From Rhodocyclaceae bacterium (GTDB taxonomy: Bacteria > Pseudomonadota > Gammaproteobacteria > Burkholderiales > Rhodocyclaceae), in the NCBI GenBank assembly GCA_013426785.1, contig JACDZI010000001.1, forward strand, positions 1 to 64,000: 64,000 nucleotides of DNA, in the 5' to 3' direction. The notes below the pieces were generated by a model, which saw only the letters and a program-made list of their open reading frames with translations, made no database searches and was not told where the DNA came from. This document shows positions 19,135 through 29,100 of the stretch, in pieces (position 1 is the first letter of the stretch; every line of letters starts with the position of its first letter). The position numbers were made by a program, and so were the translations under genes.

Positions 19135-20543
19135 GCCTGCTGATGGATGCGCTCCGCAAGGCGGAGCAGCAAAAGCAGAAGCTGGCCACACAGGGGCAAG
19201 GACAGGCCGACTCTGCTGAAAGCCAGCAGGGGTTGGAACTTGAGCCAATATCGGTACAGGCTACCCCGGAGAGGCCCAACGAGATCTCGTTCGAACCTGC
19301 AGGCACAAGCCCACCCCCTGAAAGTGCGATTCCCCCACAGGCGAACGGCTCCGGCGAGAAAAGAAGTCGGCTGCCCGACTTGCCCACCCGGCTAGAAGAT
19401 TTGGACGAGCAGTTCATGGCGCACGCTGCCCAGCCGCCGCTGAAGAAACCTGCGGCAATTCCGGCAGCCCCACCCCCTCCGCCCCCCCCTGCGGCACCTG
19501 TGCGGGGGAAAAAGCTCGAAAACTCCCCGGAAAGCGCGCGCAAGCTCCTGGATGCGAAACTGCCGCCGCAACCCAAAAACAATCGCAACTTCGCCATCGC
19601 TGTCAGCCTCGTCACCCTGGTGGCCGGCGTCGGCATTGGCGGCTATCTGTGGTGGGAAATGCAGCCCAAGGCCGGGCTCATGGCTGTCAATGCCCCCCCG
19701 ACACCGCCCCTGCCCGCCAAGCCGGCGACGCCACCGCCTCCAGTTGCTGTAATCGCGGTCGCGCCACCCGTGGTGGTGGCTCCCCCCCCTGCCCCACTCG
19801 CTGCTGCAACACCCTCACCTGCGAATACCGCAGTCAGTGACGCCAAACCGGCAGCGCCTGACGATGAGGATGAAGTTCAGCCTCCGCCGCCGCCGAAGCC
19901 CCAGCGTGCCCCGGCCGCGACGACCGCGCCCAGACCCGATGGCCCGGTGCGTGTTTCTTCCAATCCTAAGAAAACCGATCCGGCGCTGGAGCAGGCCTAT
20001 CAGGCCTTCAATAGCGGTGATCCTGAGCTGGCCCGCGCCAACTGGAAAAAGGTGCTGGCCAACGATCCGCGGAATGCCGACGCCCTGCATGGCATGGCCG
20101 CGCTGGCGCTGCAAGCCAACCAACCAGGCCAGGTGGCCGAGTTTTACCTGCGCGCACTGGAAACCGACCCCAAGGATGCATTGGCGCTTTCCGGCCTGCT
20201 CGCGCTCAAGGCCCCGGCAGACGTCATGCAGGCCGAGAGTCGTATCAAGACGCTGCTGGCCGAGCAACCCGATTCTCCCCATCTGAACTTTGCCCTCGGC
20301 AACCTGTATGCGCGCGGCACGCGCTGGGCCGAAGCGCAGCAGTCCTACTTCAGGGCCCACACGTCCGATCCGGGCAACCCGGACTACCTGTTCAATCTTG
20401 CCGTCAGCCTTGACCAGTTGCACCAGCCCCCACTGGCCGCAAAATACTATGGCCTGGCCATCGAGGCAGCCGCCCGGCAGCCAGCAGGATTTGATGCGCA
20501 CCAAGCCGCAAACCGCCTGAAAGCTCTACAATCAAGCCAGTAG
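19131..20543 (+). CDS. mshN: MshN-like TPR protein
   Basis: 470-aa inner-membrane protein with a GTG start that overlaps the secretin stop (GTGA). The N-terminus MSLLMDALRKAEQQKQK is typical of the family. A membrane helix (FAIAVSLVTLVAGVGIGGYLWW) lies near 147-170, then a long Pro/Ala-rich periplasmic linker, then several tetratricopeptide repeats (from about 285, such as FNSGDPELARANWKKVLAN and NADALHGMAALALQ). MshN-type proteins are thought to link inner-membrane pilus parts and the secretin. The two proline-rich tracts are long but in frame. Confidence 0.82.
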   Translation: MSLLMDALRKAEQQKQKLATQGQGQADSAESQQGLELEPISVQATPERPNEISFEPAGTSPPPESAIPPQANGSGEKRSRLPDLPTRLEDLDEQFMAHAAQPPLKKPAAIPAAPPPPPPPAAPVRGKKLENSPESARKLLDAKLPPQPKNNRNFAIAVSLVTLVAGVGIGGYLWWEMQPKAGLMAVNAPPTPPLPAKPATPPPPVAVIAVAPPVVVAPPPAPLAAATPSPANTAVSDAKPAAPDDEDEVQPPPPPKPQRAPAATTAPRPDGPVRVSSNPKKTDPALEQAYQAFNSGDPELARANWKKVLANDPRNADALHGMAALALQANQPGQVAEFYLRALETDPKDALALSGLLALKAPADVMQAESRIKTLLAEQPDSPHLNFALGNLYARGTRWAEAQQSYFRAHTSDPGNPDYLFNLAVSLDQLHQPPLAAKYYGLAIEAAARQPAGFDAHQAANRLKALQSSQ

Positions 20544-20619
20544 CATTGTCATTGAACACGGACAGTTTCCGGATCCGGGACTCGACCCGTATGCCATGCA
20601 GGATCGCGGTACTTCAGGG

Positions 20620-22323
20620 ATGAACGCCAACACCAACCGACAGCCTATCGGCCAAGTCCTGATCGCTCAAGGCGTCATCAGCGAGGATCAGTTGCGCATC
20701 GCGCTCCTCGAACAGATGAAGTCCAACCAGCCGGTCGGCAAGCTGCTGGTGAGCCTGGGCTTCGTTTCCGAGGCAACGCTGCGCGACGCGCTGGGCGAAT
20801 CGCTGGGCCAGAAGTCGGTCGACCTCAGCCGGGCGACGGTCGATCCGGCTGCCCTCCGTCTGGTACCGCGCGATACTGCGAAGCGTCACCGTCTGCTGCC
20901 CCTCGATTACGATCCGGAGCAGCGGCGCCTGACCATCGCCATCGCCGATCCCAACGACATCGTCGCGCTGGACAAACTGCGCACACTGGTTTCGGCCGAC
21001 CTGCTGATCGACACGGTGCTGGCCGGCGAATCGGAAATCGCTCGCGGTATCGACCAGCATTATGGTTACGAGCTGTCGATCGACGGCATTCTCCATGAAA
21101 TCGAGACGGGCGAAATCGATTTCCGCAGCCTGTCCACCTCGTCGGACGAATACAGCCAGCCGGTGGTGCGCCTGATCGATGCGCTGCTCACCGATGCCGT
21201 CAAGCGTGACGCCTCGGACATCCACTTCGAGCCGGAAGCCAGCTTCTTGCGCATCCGCTACCGCATCGACGGCATCCTGCGGCAGATCCGCGCCCTGCAC
21301 AAGTCCTACTGGTCGGCGATGGCGGTCCGCCTCAAGGTGATGAGCGGCATGAACATCGCGGAAACCCGGGCCCCGCAGGACGGCCGCATCTCGATGAACA
21401 TCAGCGGACGCGCCGTCGATTTCCGCTGCGCGGCCCAGCCGACCATCCACGGCGAAAACCTCGTCCTGCGCATCCTCGACCGCCAGAAAGGCATCGTGCC
21501 CCTCGACAAGATCGGCCTCGACGAGACTCAGCAGGAGCAGTTGCGGCGCATGATGGCGCGGCCCGAAGGCATCATCCTCGTCACCGGGCCCACCGGCAGC
21601 GGCAAGACTACCACCCTCTACTCGATGCTCAACCAAATCAACGAAGAAGGCATCAACATCATGACCCTGGAGGATCCGGTCGAGTATCCGATGGCCATGA
21701 TCCGCCAGACCTCGATCGCCGAGTCCGCCAAGCTCGATTTCGCCAACGGCATCCGCTCGATGATGCGCCAGGATCCGGACGTCATCCTCGTCGGCGAGAT
21801 CCGCGATGCTGACACGGCCGAGATGGCCTTCCGCGCGGCCATGACCGGCCACCAGGTGTTCTCCACCCTGCACACCAATTCGGCGTTGGGGGCGATCCCC
21901 CGCCTGCTCGACATCGGTGTGCTACCGGACATTATGTCCGGCAACATCATCGGCGTGATCGCACAGCGGCTGGTGCGCCGGCTCTGCCCACACTGTCGTA
22001 AACCCTACCCGGCGGGCAAGAAGGAATTGCAAATCATTGGCGCCGAGCAATTCCGCCAGACGCCGGTGCTTTACCGTCCCTCCGGCTGCCATCTTTGCGA
22101 ATACCAGGGCTATCGGGGCCGGCTGGCGATCCTGGAAATCCTCCGGCTGGACAGCGATCTCGACGATCTTATCGTGCGGCGCGCCACCAATCGCGACATC
22201 CGCATTGCGGCAATTGCCAAGGGCTTCCGGACCCTCGCCGAAGACGGCCTGCGGCGCGTGACGGAAGGCGCAACTTCGCTCGAAGAAGTCGCGCGCGTGA
22301 TCGATCTGACCGAACGCATGTAG
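20620..22323 (+). CDS. mshE: MshE-like pilus assembly ATPase
   Basis: GspE/PilB family hexameric ATPase that powers pilus extension, 567 aa from the ATG at 20620 (an ATG at 20596 is possible). An MshEN domain (GQVLIAQGVISEDQLRIALL, LGFVSEATLRDALG) is the region shown in MshE to bind cyclic di-GMP. The ATPase has Walker A GPTGSGKTTTLYSML, the Asp box MTLEDPVEYP, Walker B DPDVILVGEIRDADTAE and a His box (TGHQVFSTLHTN). The tetracysteine zinc motif is present (CPHC and CHLC). No retraction ATPase (PilT) is in the window. Confidence 0.93.
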   Translation: MNANTNRQPIGQVLIAQGVISEDQLRIALLEQMKSNQPVGKLLVSLGFVSEATLRDALGESLGQKSVDLSRATVDPAALRLVPRDTAKRHRLLPLDYDPEQRRLTIAIADPNDIVALDKLRTLVSADLLIDTVLAGESEIARGIDQHYGYELSIDGILHEIETGEIDFRSLSTSSDEYSQPVVRLIDALLTDAVKRDASDIHFEPEASFLRIRYRIDGILRQIRALHKSYWSAMAVRLKVMSGMNIAETRAPQDGRISMNISGRAVDFRCAAQPTIHGENLVLRILDRQKGIVPLDKIGLDETQQEQLRRMMARPEGIILVTGPTGSGKTTTLYSMLNQINEEGINIMTLEDPVEYPMAMIRQTSIAESAKLDFANGIRSMMRQDPDVILVGEIRDADTAEMAFRAAMTGHQVFSTLHTNSALGAIPRLLDIGVLPDIMSGNIIGVIAQRLVRRLCPHCRKPYPAGKKELQIIGAEQFRQTPVLYRPSGCHLCEYQGYRGRLAILEILRLDSDLDDLIVRRATNRDIRIAAIAKGFRTLAEDGLRRVTEGATSLEEVARVIDLTERM

Positions 22324-22331
22324 CCCAACTA

Positions 22332-23531
22332 ATGTCGCTCTATACCTATAAAGCGATGGATCCCGGCGGTCGTATGATTTTCGGTCGCATGGATGCAATC
22401 AACCCGATCGACCTCGAAATGCGCCTCAAGCGCATGGAACTCGATCTGGTGAATGGCGAACCGGTCAAGCAGGGGGGCTTAGGCGGCGCCAAGATCGAGC
22501 GGCGCGAACTCATCACCTTCTGTTTTCATCTGGAGCAGCTATCGCGTGCCGGGGTGCCCATCATCGAAAGCCTCGCCGATTTGCGCGACAGCCTGGAAAA
22601 CCCGCGCTTCCGCGAAGTGCTGGCCGACTTGATCGAGAGCGTCGAAGGCGGCAAGACCCTCTCGCAGGCACTTGATAACCATCCGAAGGTGTTCGACAGC
22701 GTCTTCGTCAACCTGATCCGCGCCGGTGAGGAAACCGGCAACCTGCCGGAGGTGATGCATAGCCTCAGCGAATCGCTCAAATGGCAGGACGAGTTGGCTG
22801 CCCAAACCAAGAAACTCATCATGTACCCTGCTTTCCTCGGCACGGTGATCCTGTTCGTGACGCTGTTCATGATGATCTACCTGGTACCGAAAATGGTCGG
22901 CTTCATCAAGAACATGGGACAGGAACTACCCATCCACACCAAGCTGCTGATCGCGACCTCCAACTTTTTCGTCAACTATTGGTATGTCGTCATCGGCCTA
23001 CCGATTCTCGCCGCGATCTTCATCAGCTTCTCGATACGCACCAATCCGCGTGCGCGCTATCGCTACGATGCTACCAAGCTGGCCATGCCGTGGATCGGCG
23101 AGATCTTCAAGAAAATCATCCTGTCGCGTTTCGCCGGCGTGTTCGCCATGATGTACGCCTCCGGCATTTCGGTGCTCGATTCGATCCGAACCACCCAGGA
23201 TGTGGTTGGCAACCTGGTGATCAAGGAAGGACTGCAGCGCGTCGAGGAAATGATCGGCGATGGCCAGAACATCACCGTCGCCTTCCAGAATGTCGGCCTG
23301 TTTCCGCCGCTGGTGATTCGCATGCTGCGCGTCGGCGAAAATACCGGTTCGCTGGATACCGCTCTGTCCAATGTCAGTTACTTCTACAACCGTGACGTGC
23401 GCGAATCGATCGGCCGTGTTCAGGCAATGATCGAACCCGTGATGACCATCATCGTTGGAGTGATCCTCGGCTGGGTTATGCTTTCCGTACTCGGCCCGAT
23501 CTACGACACAATCTCCAAGCTGAAAATATAA
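22332..23531 (+). CDS. mshG: MshG-like inner-membrane pilus platform protein
   Basis: PilC/GspF family membrane protein, 399 aa, that couples the ATPase to pilin assembly. The N-terminal soluble part begins MSLYTYKAMDPGGRMIFGRM. Two GspF domains are seen (FCFHLEQLSRAGVPIIESL and FAGVFAMMYASGISVLDSI), with three membrane segments (FLGTVILFVTLFMMIYLVPK, YVVIGLPILAAIFISF and IIVGVILGWVMLSVLGPIYD). It follows mshE after 8 bp; its TAA overlaps the next ATG (TAATG). Confidence 0.93.
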   Translation: MSLYTYKAMDPGGRMIFGRMDAINPIDLEMRLKRMELDLVNGEPVKQGGLGGAKIERRELITFCFHLEQLSRAGVPIIESLADLRDSLENPRFREVLADLIESVEGGKTLSQALDNHPKVFDSVFVNLIRAGEETGNLPEVMHSLSESLKWQDELAAQTKKLIMYPAFLGTVILFVTLFMMIYLVPKMVGFIKNMGQELPIHTKLLIATSNFFVNYWYVVIGLPILAAIFISFSIRTNPRARYRYDATKLAMPWIGEIFKKIILSRFAGVFAMMYASGISVLDSIRTTQDVVGNLVIKEGLQRVEEMIGDGQNITVAFQNVGLFPPLVIRMLRVGENTGSLDTALSNVSYFYNRDVRESIGRVQAMIEPVMTIIVGVILGWVMLSVLGPIYDTISKLKI

Positions 23532-25069
23532 TGTCTCAGCGCCGCGTCCTGTTCCTCGACAATTCACTCCTGTCCGTCTTCAAGGTCGGTGGCGGCAAGG
23601 TACAGCCGGAGGGCACCTTTCTGGCCGACGAGGCCGGCATGCTGGCCCTGCGTGACTATCTGGGCAAGCACCGCAGCAGCCTTTTCATGCTGCTGGCGGA
23701 TGTCGCCGAGGAGGGCTTTCAGCTCGAAGACATCCCCTACTGCAGCGGCAAGGATCGCGCCGCTATCGTCAAGCGCAAACTCGGCCAGTATTTCTATGGC
23801 ACGTGGTTTACTCTGGCGCTCACGCAAGGACGGCTGAAAACCGGCCGGCGTGACGAACGCCTGCTCATGATGGCATTAACCCACCCACAACACTTCGAGC
23901 CCGTGCTGGCGATACTACGTGAAGGCAAGGTCATCCTTTCCGGCATCTATTCGCTACCCCAGATCACGCCACTCTTGCTGCCCAAGATGGCATCGCAGCA
24001 ACAGTTGCTGTTGACCCAGACCCATGGCGGTCTGCGCCAGACGTTCTTCGTCGACCAGAAACTGCGGTTCTCCCGCCTGACCCCATTGGCAACGGGATCG
24101 GCCGAAGAGTCGGCCATTGCCACGTTACTCGAAGCCGGCAAGATGCACCAGTATCTGGCCAGCCAGCGCCTGATTGAACGTAACAAGCCGCTGGCAACGC
24201 GGGTGTTGCTCCATCCCGACCAGATGTCCGCCATGCGGGAACGCTGCCGCGACACGGCGGAGTTGCGTTTCGAATTTGCCGATCTGCCAGGCGAATCCAG
24301 GCAGGCAGGCCTGAATTCGCCGCAGACTGGCTCGCACGCCGAATTGCTGTTCTGCCACCTGCTGGTCAAGAACCCGCCCACCGAGCAGTTTGCCCCGGCG
24401 ACGGAGCGACAGTTCTACCGCCTCTGGCAAATACGCTTCCTGATCAAGGGGGTGAGCGCCGTCATCCTCATCGCCGGCCTGCTTTTTACCGCCAAGCATG
24501 GGATCGACATCATGCGTACTCAGGGCGAGGTCGATCAACTCCAGAGGCAGACCCGGCTCGACCAGCAGCGTTACGATGCCATTCTGCAGGCACTACCGAA
24601 AATTCCGCTTTCCAACGATGACCTGCGGGCGCTGGTCGGGCGCTACGAACAGGTTGCCAAGCGCGCCCAGGGACCGCTTCCCCTGCTCAGCCAGTTGAGC
24701 CAGTCGCTCGATGCATTTCCGGCCATCGTCATCGAAAAGATCGATTGGAAAATCGCCGAGGAACTGGCGCCTGTTCCGACCGGAACGGCTTCACCCGCCC
24801 AGGCACCCGTACCGCCGCAAACGGCCGGAGGACCCTACGCCCAGGCGATGGTTACAGCAGAACTTCCGATCGGCATGGCCAGTAACCATCGCGGCCAGCT
24901 AACGCTGGTCAATGACTTCATCAAGCATCTCGGAACGGCCCCCGATACGCTGGTCACCGTGCTGCAACCCCCGGTGGACACGCAATCGGGCAAAACCCTC
25001 AAGAGCGGCGACGAAAAGCGGGCCACCGAAGCCCCGAAATTCAGCTTCCGCCTGACGCGCAAACTCTGA
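23531..25069 (+). CDS. MshI/PilM-PilN-like pilus biogenesis protein
   Basis: 512 aa. The first 290 residues form a cytoplasmic domain without an obvious enzyme motif, in the position held by PilM-like or MshI-like proteins. A membrane helix lies near 305-320 (VSAVILIAGLLFTAKHGIDIM). A coiled-coil-prone periplasmic part follows (VDQLQRQTRLDQQRYDAILQ), and the C-terminal third recalls PilN. Together with the next two genes it forms the usual PilM-N-O-P alignment complex of type IV pili, here with M and N apparently fused. Sequence similarity to known members is weak, so the name rests on order and topology. Confidence 0.65.
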   Translation: MSQRRVLFLDNSLLSVFKVGGGKVQPEGTFLADEAGMLALRDYLGKHRSSLFMLLADVAEEGFQLEDIPYCSGKDRAAIVKRKLGQYFYGTWFTLALTQGRLKTGRRDERLLMMALTHPQHFEPVLAILREGKVILSGIYSLPQITPLLLPKMASQQQLLLTQTHGGLRQTFFVDQKLRFSRLTPLATGSAEESAIATLLEAGKMHQYLASQRLIERNKPLATRVLLHPDQMSAMRERCRDTAELRFEFADLPGESRQAGLNSPQTGSHAELLFCHLLVKNPPTEQFAPATERQFYRLWQIRFLIKGVSAVILIAGLLFTAKHGIDIMRTQGEVDQLQRQTRLDQQRYDAILQALPKIPLSNDDLRALVGRYEQVAKRAQGPLPLLSQLSQSLDAFPAIVIEKIDWKIAEELAPVPTGTASPAQAPVPPQTAGGPYAQAMVTAELPIGMASNHRGQLTLVNDFIKHLGTAPDTLVTVLQPPVDTQSGKTLKSGDEKRATEAPKFSFRLTRKL

Positions 25070-25073
25070 CACC

Positions 25074-25679
25074 ATGGATAACGTCAAGCCGAAATCCGTC
25101 ATCTCGCTGAAATCGCTCAGTTTGAGCCTGACGTTGCTGCTACTGTCCATCCTGCTGACCAGTGGATCGATTGTAGGCGTCCTGCATCTGAACGATCAAA
25201 ATCAGCGAGCCTTCCAGCAGGTACGCAACCAGCAAAGCGAGACGCGTGCCCGTCTGGCCAGAGCCGATGATGACGAGCGCGAAATCCGCGAGAAGATCGC
25301 CCGCTACCAGGATCTCGTGGCTCAGGGCCGCACGCTTCCGGAGCGGCGCCTGGAATGGGTCGAAACCCTGCGCGGCATCAAGGAGTCGCGTCGGCTGCTC
25401 GGACTCGACTACGAAATTGCTCCGCAACGCCCCCTCAACGTCAAGGCCCCCTCTGCCGGCGGTCATGATTTCCTGGTCAGCACGATGAAGCTCGACCTGC
25501 CCTTGCTGCATGAAAACGACCTACTCGGTCTGCTGGCCGACCTCTCGGCCCAAGTACAGGCACTGGTGAGCGTCCAGAAATGCAGCATCGAACGCCTGCC
25601 TTTCGATCCGTCGCGGCAAAATCCCGCCATACTCAAGGCGACCTGCGAGGTCGAATGGATCACGCTACGGGAAAAATGA
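25074..25679 (+). CDS. PilO/MshJ-like pilus alignment protein
   Basis: 201 aa with one N-terminal membrane helix (SLSLTLLLLSILLTSGSIVGVLHL), then a charged coiled coil (RVRNQQSETRARLARADDDE-type stretch) and a compact C-terminal domain. The topology is that of PilO or MshJ, which scaffold the inner-membrane alignment complex. It starts 4 bp after the preceding gene and its stop overlaps the next start (ATGA or TGATG). No enzymatic motif. Confidence 0.62.
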   Translation: MDNVKPKSVISLKSLSLSLTLLLLSILLTSGSIVGVLHLNDQNQRAFQQVRNQQSETRARLARADDDEREIREKIARYQDLVAQGRTLPERRLEWVETLRGIKESRRLLGLDYEIAPQRPLNVKAPSAGGHDFLVSTMKLDLPLLHENDLLGLLADLSAQVQALVSVQKCSIERLPFDPSRQNPAILKATCEVEWITLREK

Positions 25680-26134
25680 TGAAGGTCATACGTTTCGCTC
25701 TGGCTCTCATAGCCGGCAGTCTGCTGATCACGGCAGCCCCGGTACGTGCCGCAGAACCCGCCGCAGTACCCAGCCTGGGGCGCCTGTTCCTGACCCCGGA
25801 CTGGCGTGCCAGCCTCGAACGTCAGCGCCAGCTCAACATTCAGGAGACCCGTAGCCTCGAAGGTGGCGACATGCGGCTCGATGGCGTGGTGGTGCGCTCT
25901 TCGGGGAAAACCACGGTATGGGTCAACAACCGGCCACAGTCGGAAGGTGCGAGCGATACCGGTGTCAGTGCCGCTCTGTCCCGGCAGCAACCGGATCGCG
26001 CCACCCTGATGACCGGTGCCGAAGCACCGGCCGACCTGAAAGTCGGCGCCACCCTTAACCGGACTACCCGCGAAACATCGGGAGGACTTGCGGATGGCGA
26101 AATTCAGGTTCATCGCGCCACGCCGCGGAAATAA
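25676..26134 (+). CDS. PilP/MshK-like periplasmic protein
   Basis: 152 aa with a signal peptide (MMKVIRFALALIAG through VRAAEP). The mature part includes RLFLTPDWRASLERQRQLN and RLDGVVVRSSGKTTVWVNN. This is the pattern of MshK-like or PilP-like proteins, which contact the secretin from the inner-membrane side. Two ATG codons (25676 and 25679) overlap the previous stop. Its last 41 bp overlap the start of the giant pilin-like gene in another frame. Confidence 0.6.
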   Translation: MMKVIRFALALIAGSLLITAAPVRAAEPAAVPSLGRLFLTPDWRASLERQRQLNIQETRSLEGGDMRLDGVVVRSSGKTTVWVNNRPQSEGASDTGVSAALSRQQPDRATLMTGAEAPADLKVGATLNRTTRETSGGLADGEIQVHRATPRK

Positions 26135-29100
26135 CCAGGTGATCATGGCGGGGCGGGGCCAGCAAAAGTCGGCGCTGGCGGGACGGCGTTATCGGAATCT
26201 CCAGCACGGTGCGGCCCTGCTGATTTTCATGATTCTGGTGGTGATGGGTGCGCTGACCTATCTGGTCAGCAGCCTGACGCCGGAAATGCTTGAAGCGAAG
26301 TGGGCGCAGAAAACCAACGATGCGCTGGTTCAGGCAAGAGAGGCTCTGATCGGGTATGCGTTGCAATATCGCGAGGAACAAATCAGCCATGGCCAATTCG
26401 ACCGTGTCTATGGCTACCTGCCTCTCCCTGATCTGGGAACGCTAACCAACAACAACGCCGGTTGCACTGAAGAGGGTTGCGATGCCTCGAACTTTGCCGG
26501 CAACGGCTTGAACCACACCGTCATTGGCCGCCTCCCTTGGCGGATACTTCAAGCCGGCCCGTTGCGCGATGGCAGCCAGCAATGTCTTTGGTATGTGGTT
26601 GCCGGCAGTCACCAGCGCGAACAGCGTGCGGCGCCGATGAACTGGGATACTCCGGGGCACCTCGATCTGATCAAGCTGGACGCTTCGGGCAACCCGGTCG
26701 CGGAAGGCTTGACCGGCCACGACCTCCCCGTGGCGATCATCATCGCCCCCGGCAATCGCTTGAACTCGGCAGCATCTACAAATACCGGCAACATCGATCA
26801 GTGTCAGGGCGACTACACTCCCGGCAACTATCTCGAGTTCACCACTCTGGGCGCCTTCAACAGTACGACAACCAACCACGGGGCCACCAGCGACGCCTCC
26901 GTCAAGCCGATCGCAACACGTGGCAAAGTGGTTTTCAACACCAACCTGCTCGCGAACGACTTTGCGCTGCCGATCACCGCGGACACCCTCTTCTCCGCCA
27001 TCCGCAAGCACGCCTACTTCCGCCAGGACATTAACAGCCTGCTCGACAACATCGCCAGCTATCTGGGTGACAATCCCCCAGGCGCCTTCGGAAAGATCGC
27101 CGACAACGCAGCCTATGGCGACACGGCCAACCCGCAGGGCTACTACTCGAACTACCAGGACATGATCTTTGTCGCTGGCGGCGCGACGACAGTCAATGGC
27201 AATACCTGCAGCAGCGGCGCCCTACTGTTCGCGGGCCAGCGCGCGGCAGGGCAACTGCGCGACACGGTCGGCCGCCGAATCGACTTTTCAAACTACCTCG
27301 AAGGTATCAATTTCGGCGGAACCGAGTTTTCCGGCCCCGAAAAGTTCGAGCGGGTCTCAGCCATGCAATCCGCATCGCAGGATATCGTCCGCTGTTTGCA
27401 GCCCGCATTCATCCCGACGCAATCCGCCGCTCTGGCGGCTGCCAGCCAACCCCAGCTGACGAGTTATAGCGGCGTCACCCAGACCCTCACCCTCGGTCGC
27501 ACGGTGTCCACCGCTCTGCCGACCGCGGTCGGCAGCTACATGTACGGCTGCGCCTGGAAACCGGAAATCCACGCGATGGGCGGTGGGCTGCGCAGCTATT
27601 TCCAATTCTTCATCAACGATACCGGTTTCAGTTCCGCGCCCACCGAAGGCTTTAGCTTCGCCATCGTCGATGGTGACAACAACGGCTTCGACGCCTGCGG
27701 CGCGGCCGCCCAGCACATCGGCTATTCCGGCAACAACCTCGAATCGCCCTTCATCGTGCCGCCCAAGATCGCCTTCGAGATCGACCCACGCCGCGAAGGT
27801 ATTTTCAATCCCATGGCAACAAATACGCTGCTGAATGGTCGCAACGACCCAGCCTATACCGGAGGGCACGTCGCTATCGCCTACTGGGGTGGCGATACGC
27901 AAATCGCCACCGGCACGCTGGCGCCCTGCACTTCTCCGCATGTCGAGATAGGCAGTGCCTGCTATCTGCAACCAGAGCAGGACGACAATGTGCATGACCA
28001 GGTGGCCAGCACTCGTACCAAATTCCCTGCTCCGCCAGCCAATCCTGTTGCCCCGGCTACCGCGCCGTCGGTGCCGCCCGACACCCCGCAGGGTGTCTAC
28101 AAGCTCGACCCCAGTTTGAGCCAGGTACCCACCAACCGGGACTTTCATGTGCGTGTCGAACTCACGCGCCAGCCGGTAAGCTACAGCCTGCTGCAGGTGC
28201 GCGTCGCGACAACCGCCGATCTTGATCTGGGTGCGCCGGGAAGCAGTATCGACAATGTTCCGCTGTTCGCCGGCGACCGCATTCTCGTAAAAAATCAGAC
28301 ACTCCCCGCGGACAACGGGCTCTATGTCTGGAATGATGCGGCCGCACCGATGACCCGTACTACCGACGCCGATACGGCCGGAGAACTGGCCGGCTTGGTG
28401 GTAGAAGTTACGCAAGGCTTGCGCAACGCACGCAGTTTGTGGCGGCAGAGCATCACCAATTTCACCCTCGGCAGCGATGCCCTACGCTGGACAAATCTGA
28501 ATGTGAAGCTGTTGGCTCCGGCGACGACCAGCCTCACCAGCCCTGGCGTCAGGCTCGACGGCATCCTCATGAATGTCGGCGACCGGGTGTTGATCGACAA
28601 TACCGGCGTTTATGTCTGGAACGGCGCCACCGTATCGATGACCGCCGCCACGGACATCGTCGCGGGCAGTATCGTCCAGGTGCAGCAAGGGAGCTACGCC
28701 ACAAGTTCATGGCGCTACGACGGGTCATCCTGGACAAGCAACACTACGGCGCGCATTGCCGCACTGGGCAACCTCGTCATCACCAACCCGATCGACCCCG
28801 GCGATCCCACTGGCGTGTCAATCGATGGCGTCACAATGGTTGCTGGAGACCGGATTCTTCTAAAGTCACAAACAGTTGCCGGCCAGAATGGAATTTACAT
28901 CTGGAATGGCGTCGGTGTCGCAATGGTCCGGGCAACGGATGCAGATTCAGCTGCGAAGCTTGCGGGCGGGATGGTTCAAGTTCTCGAAGGCTCGGACAGC
29001 GGACGCACTTTCCGCCAGACCGCCCTCACCGCGAGCGGCACACTAGAAATCGATCCCGTCGCGTGGTCAACGATTGACGGCTCGCCCAAATACACGCTGG

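Noticed and set aside
26037-26051. A further repeat copy in the PilP-like gene (AAAGTCGGCGC)
   Set aside because: Only about 11 bases match; the rest of the unit is absent, so chance is likely.
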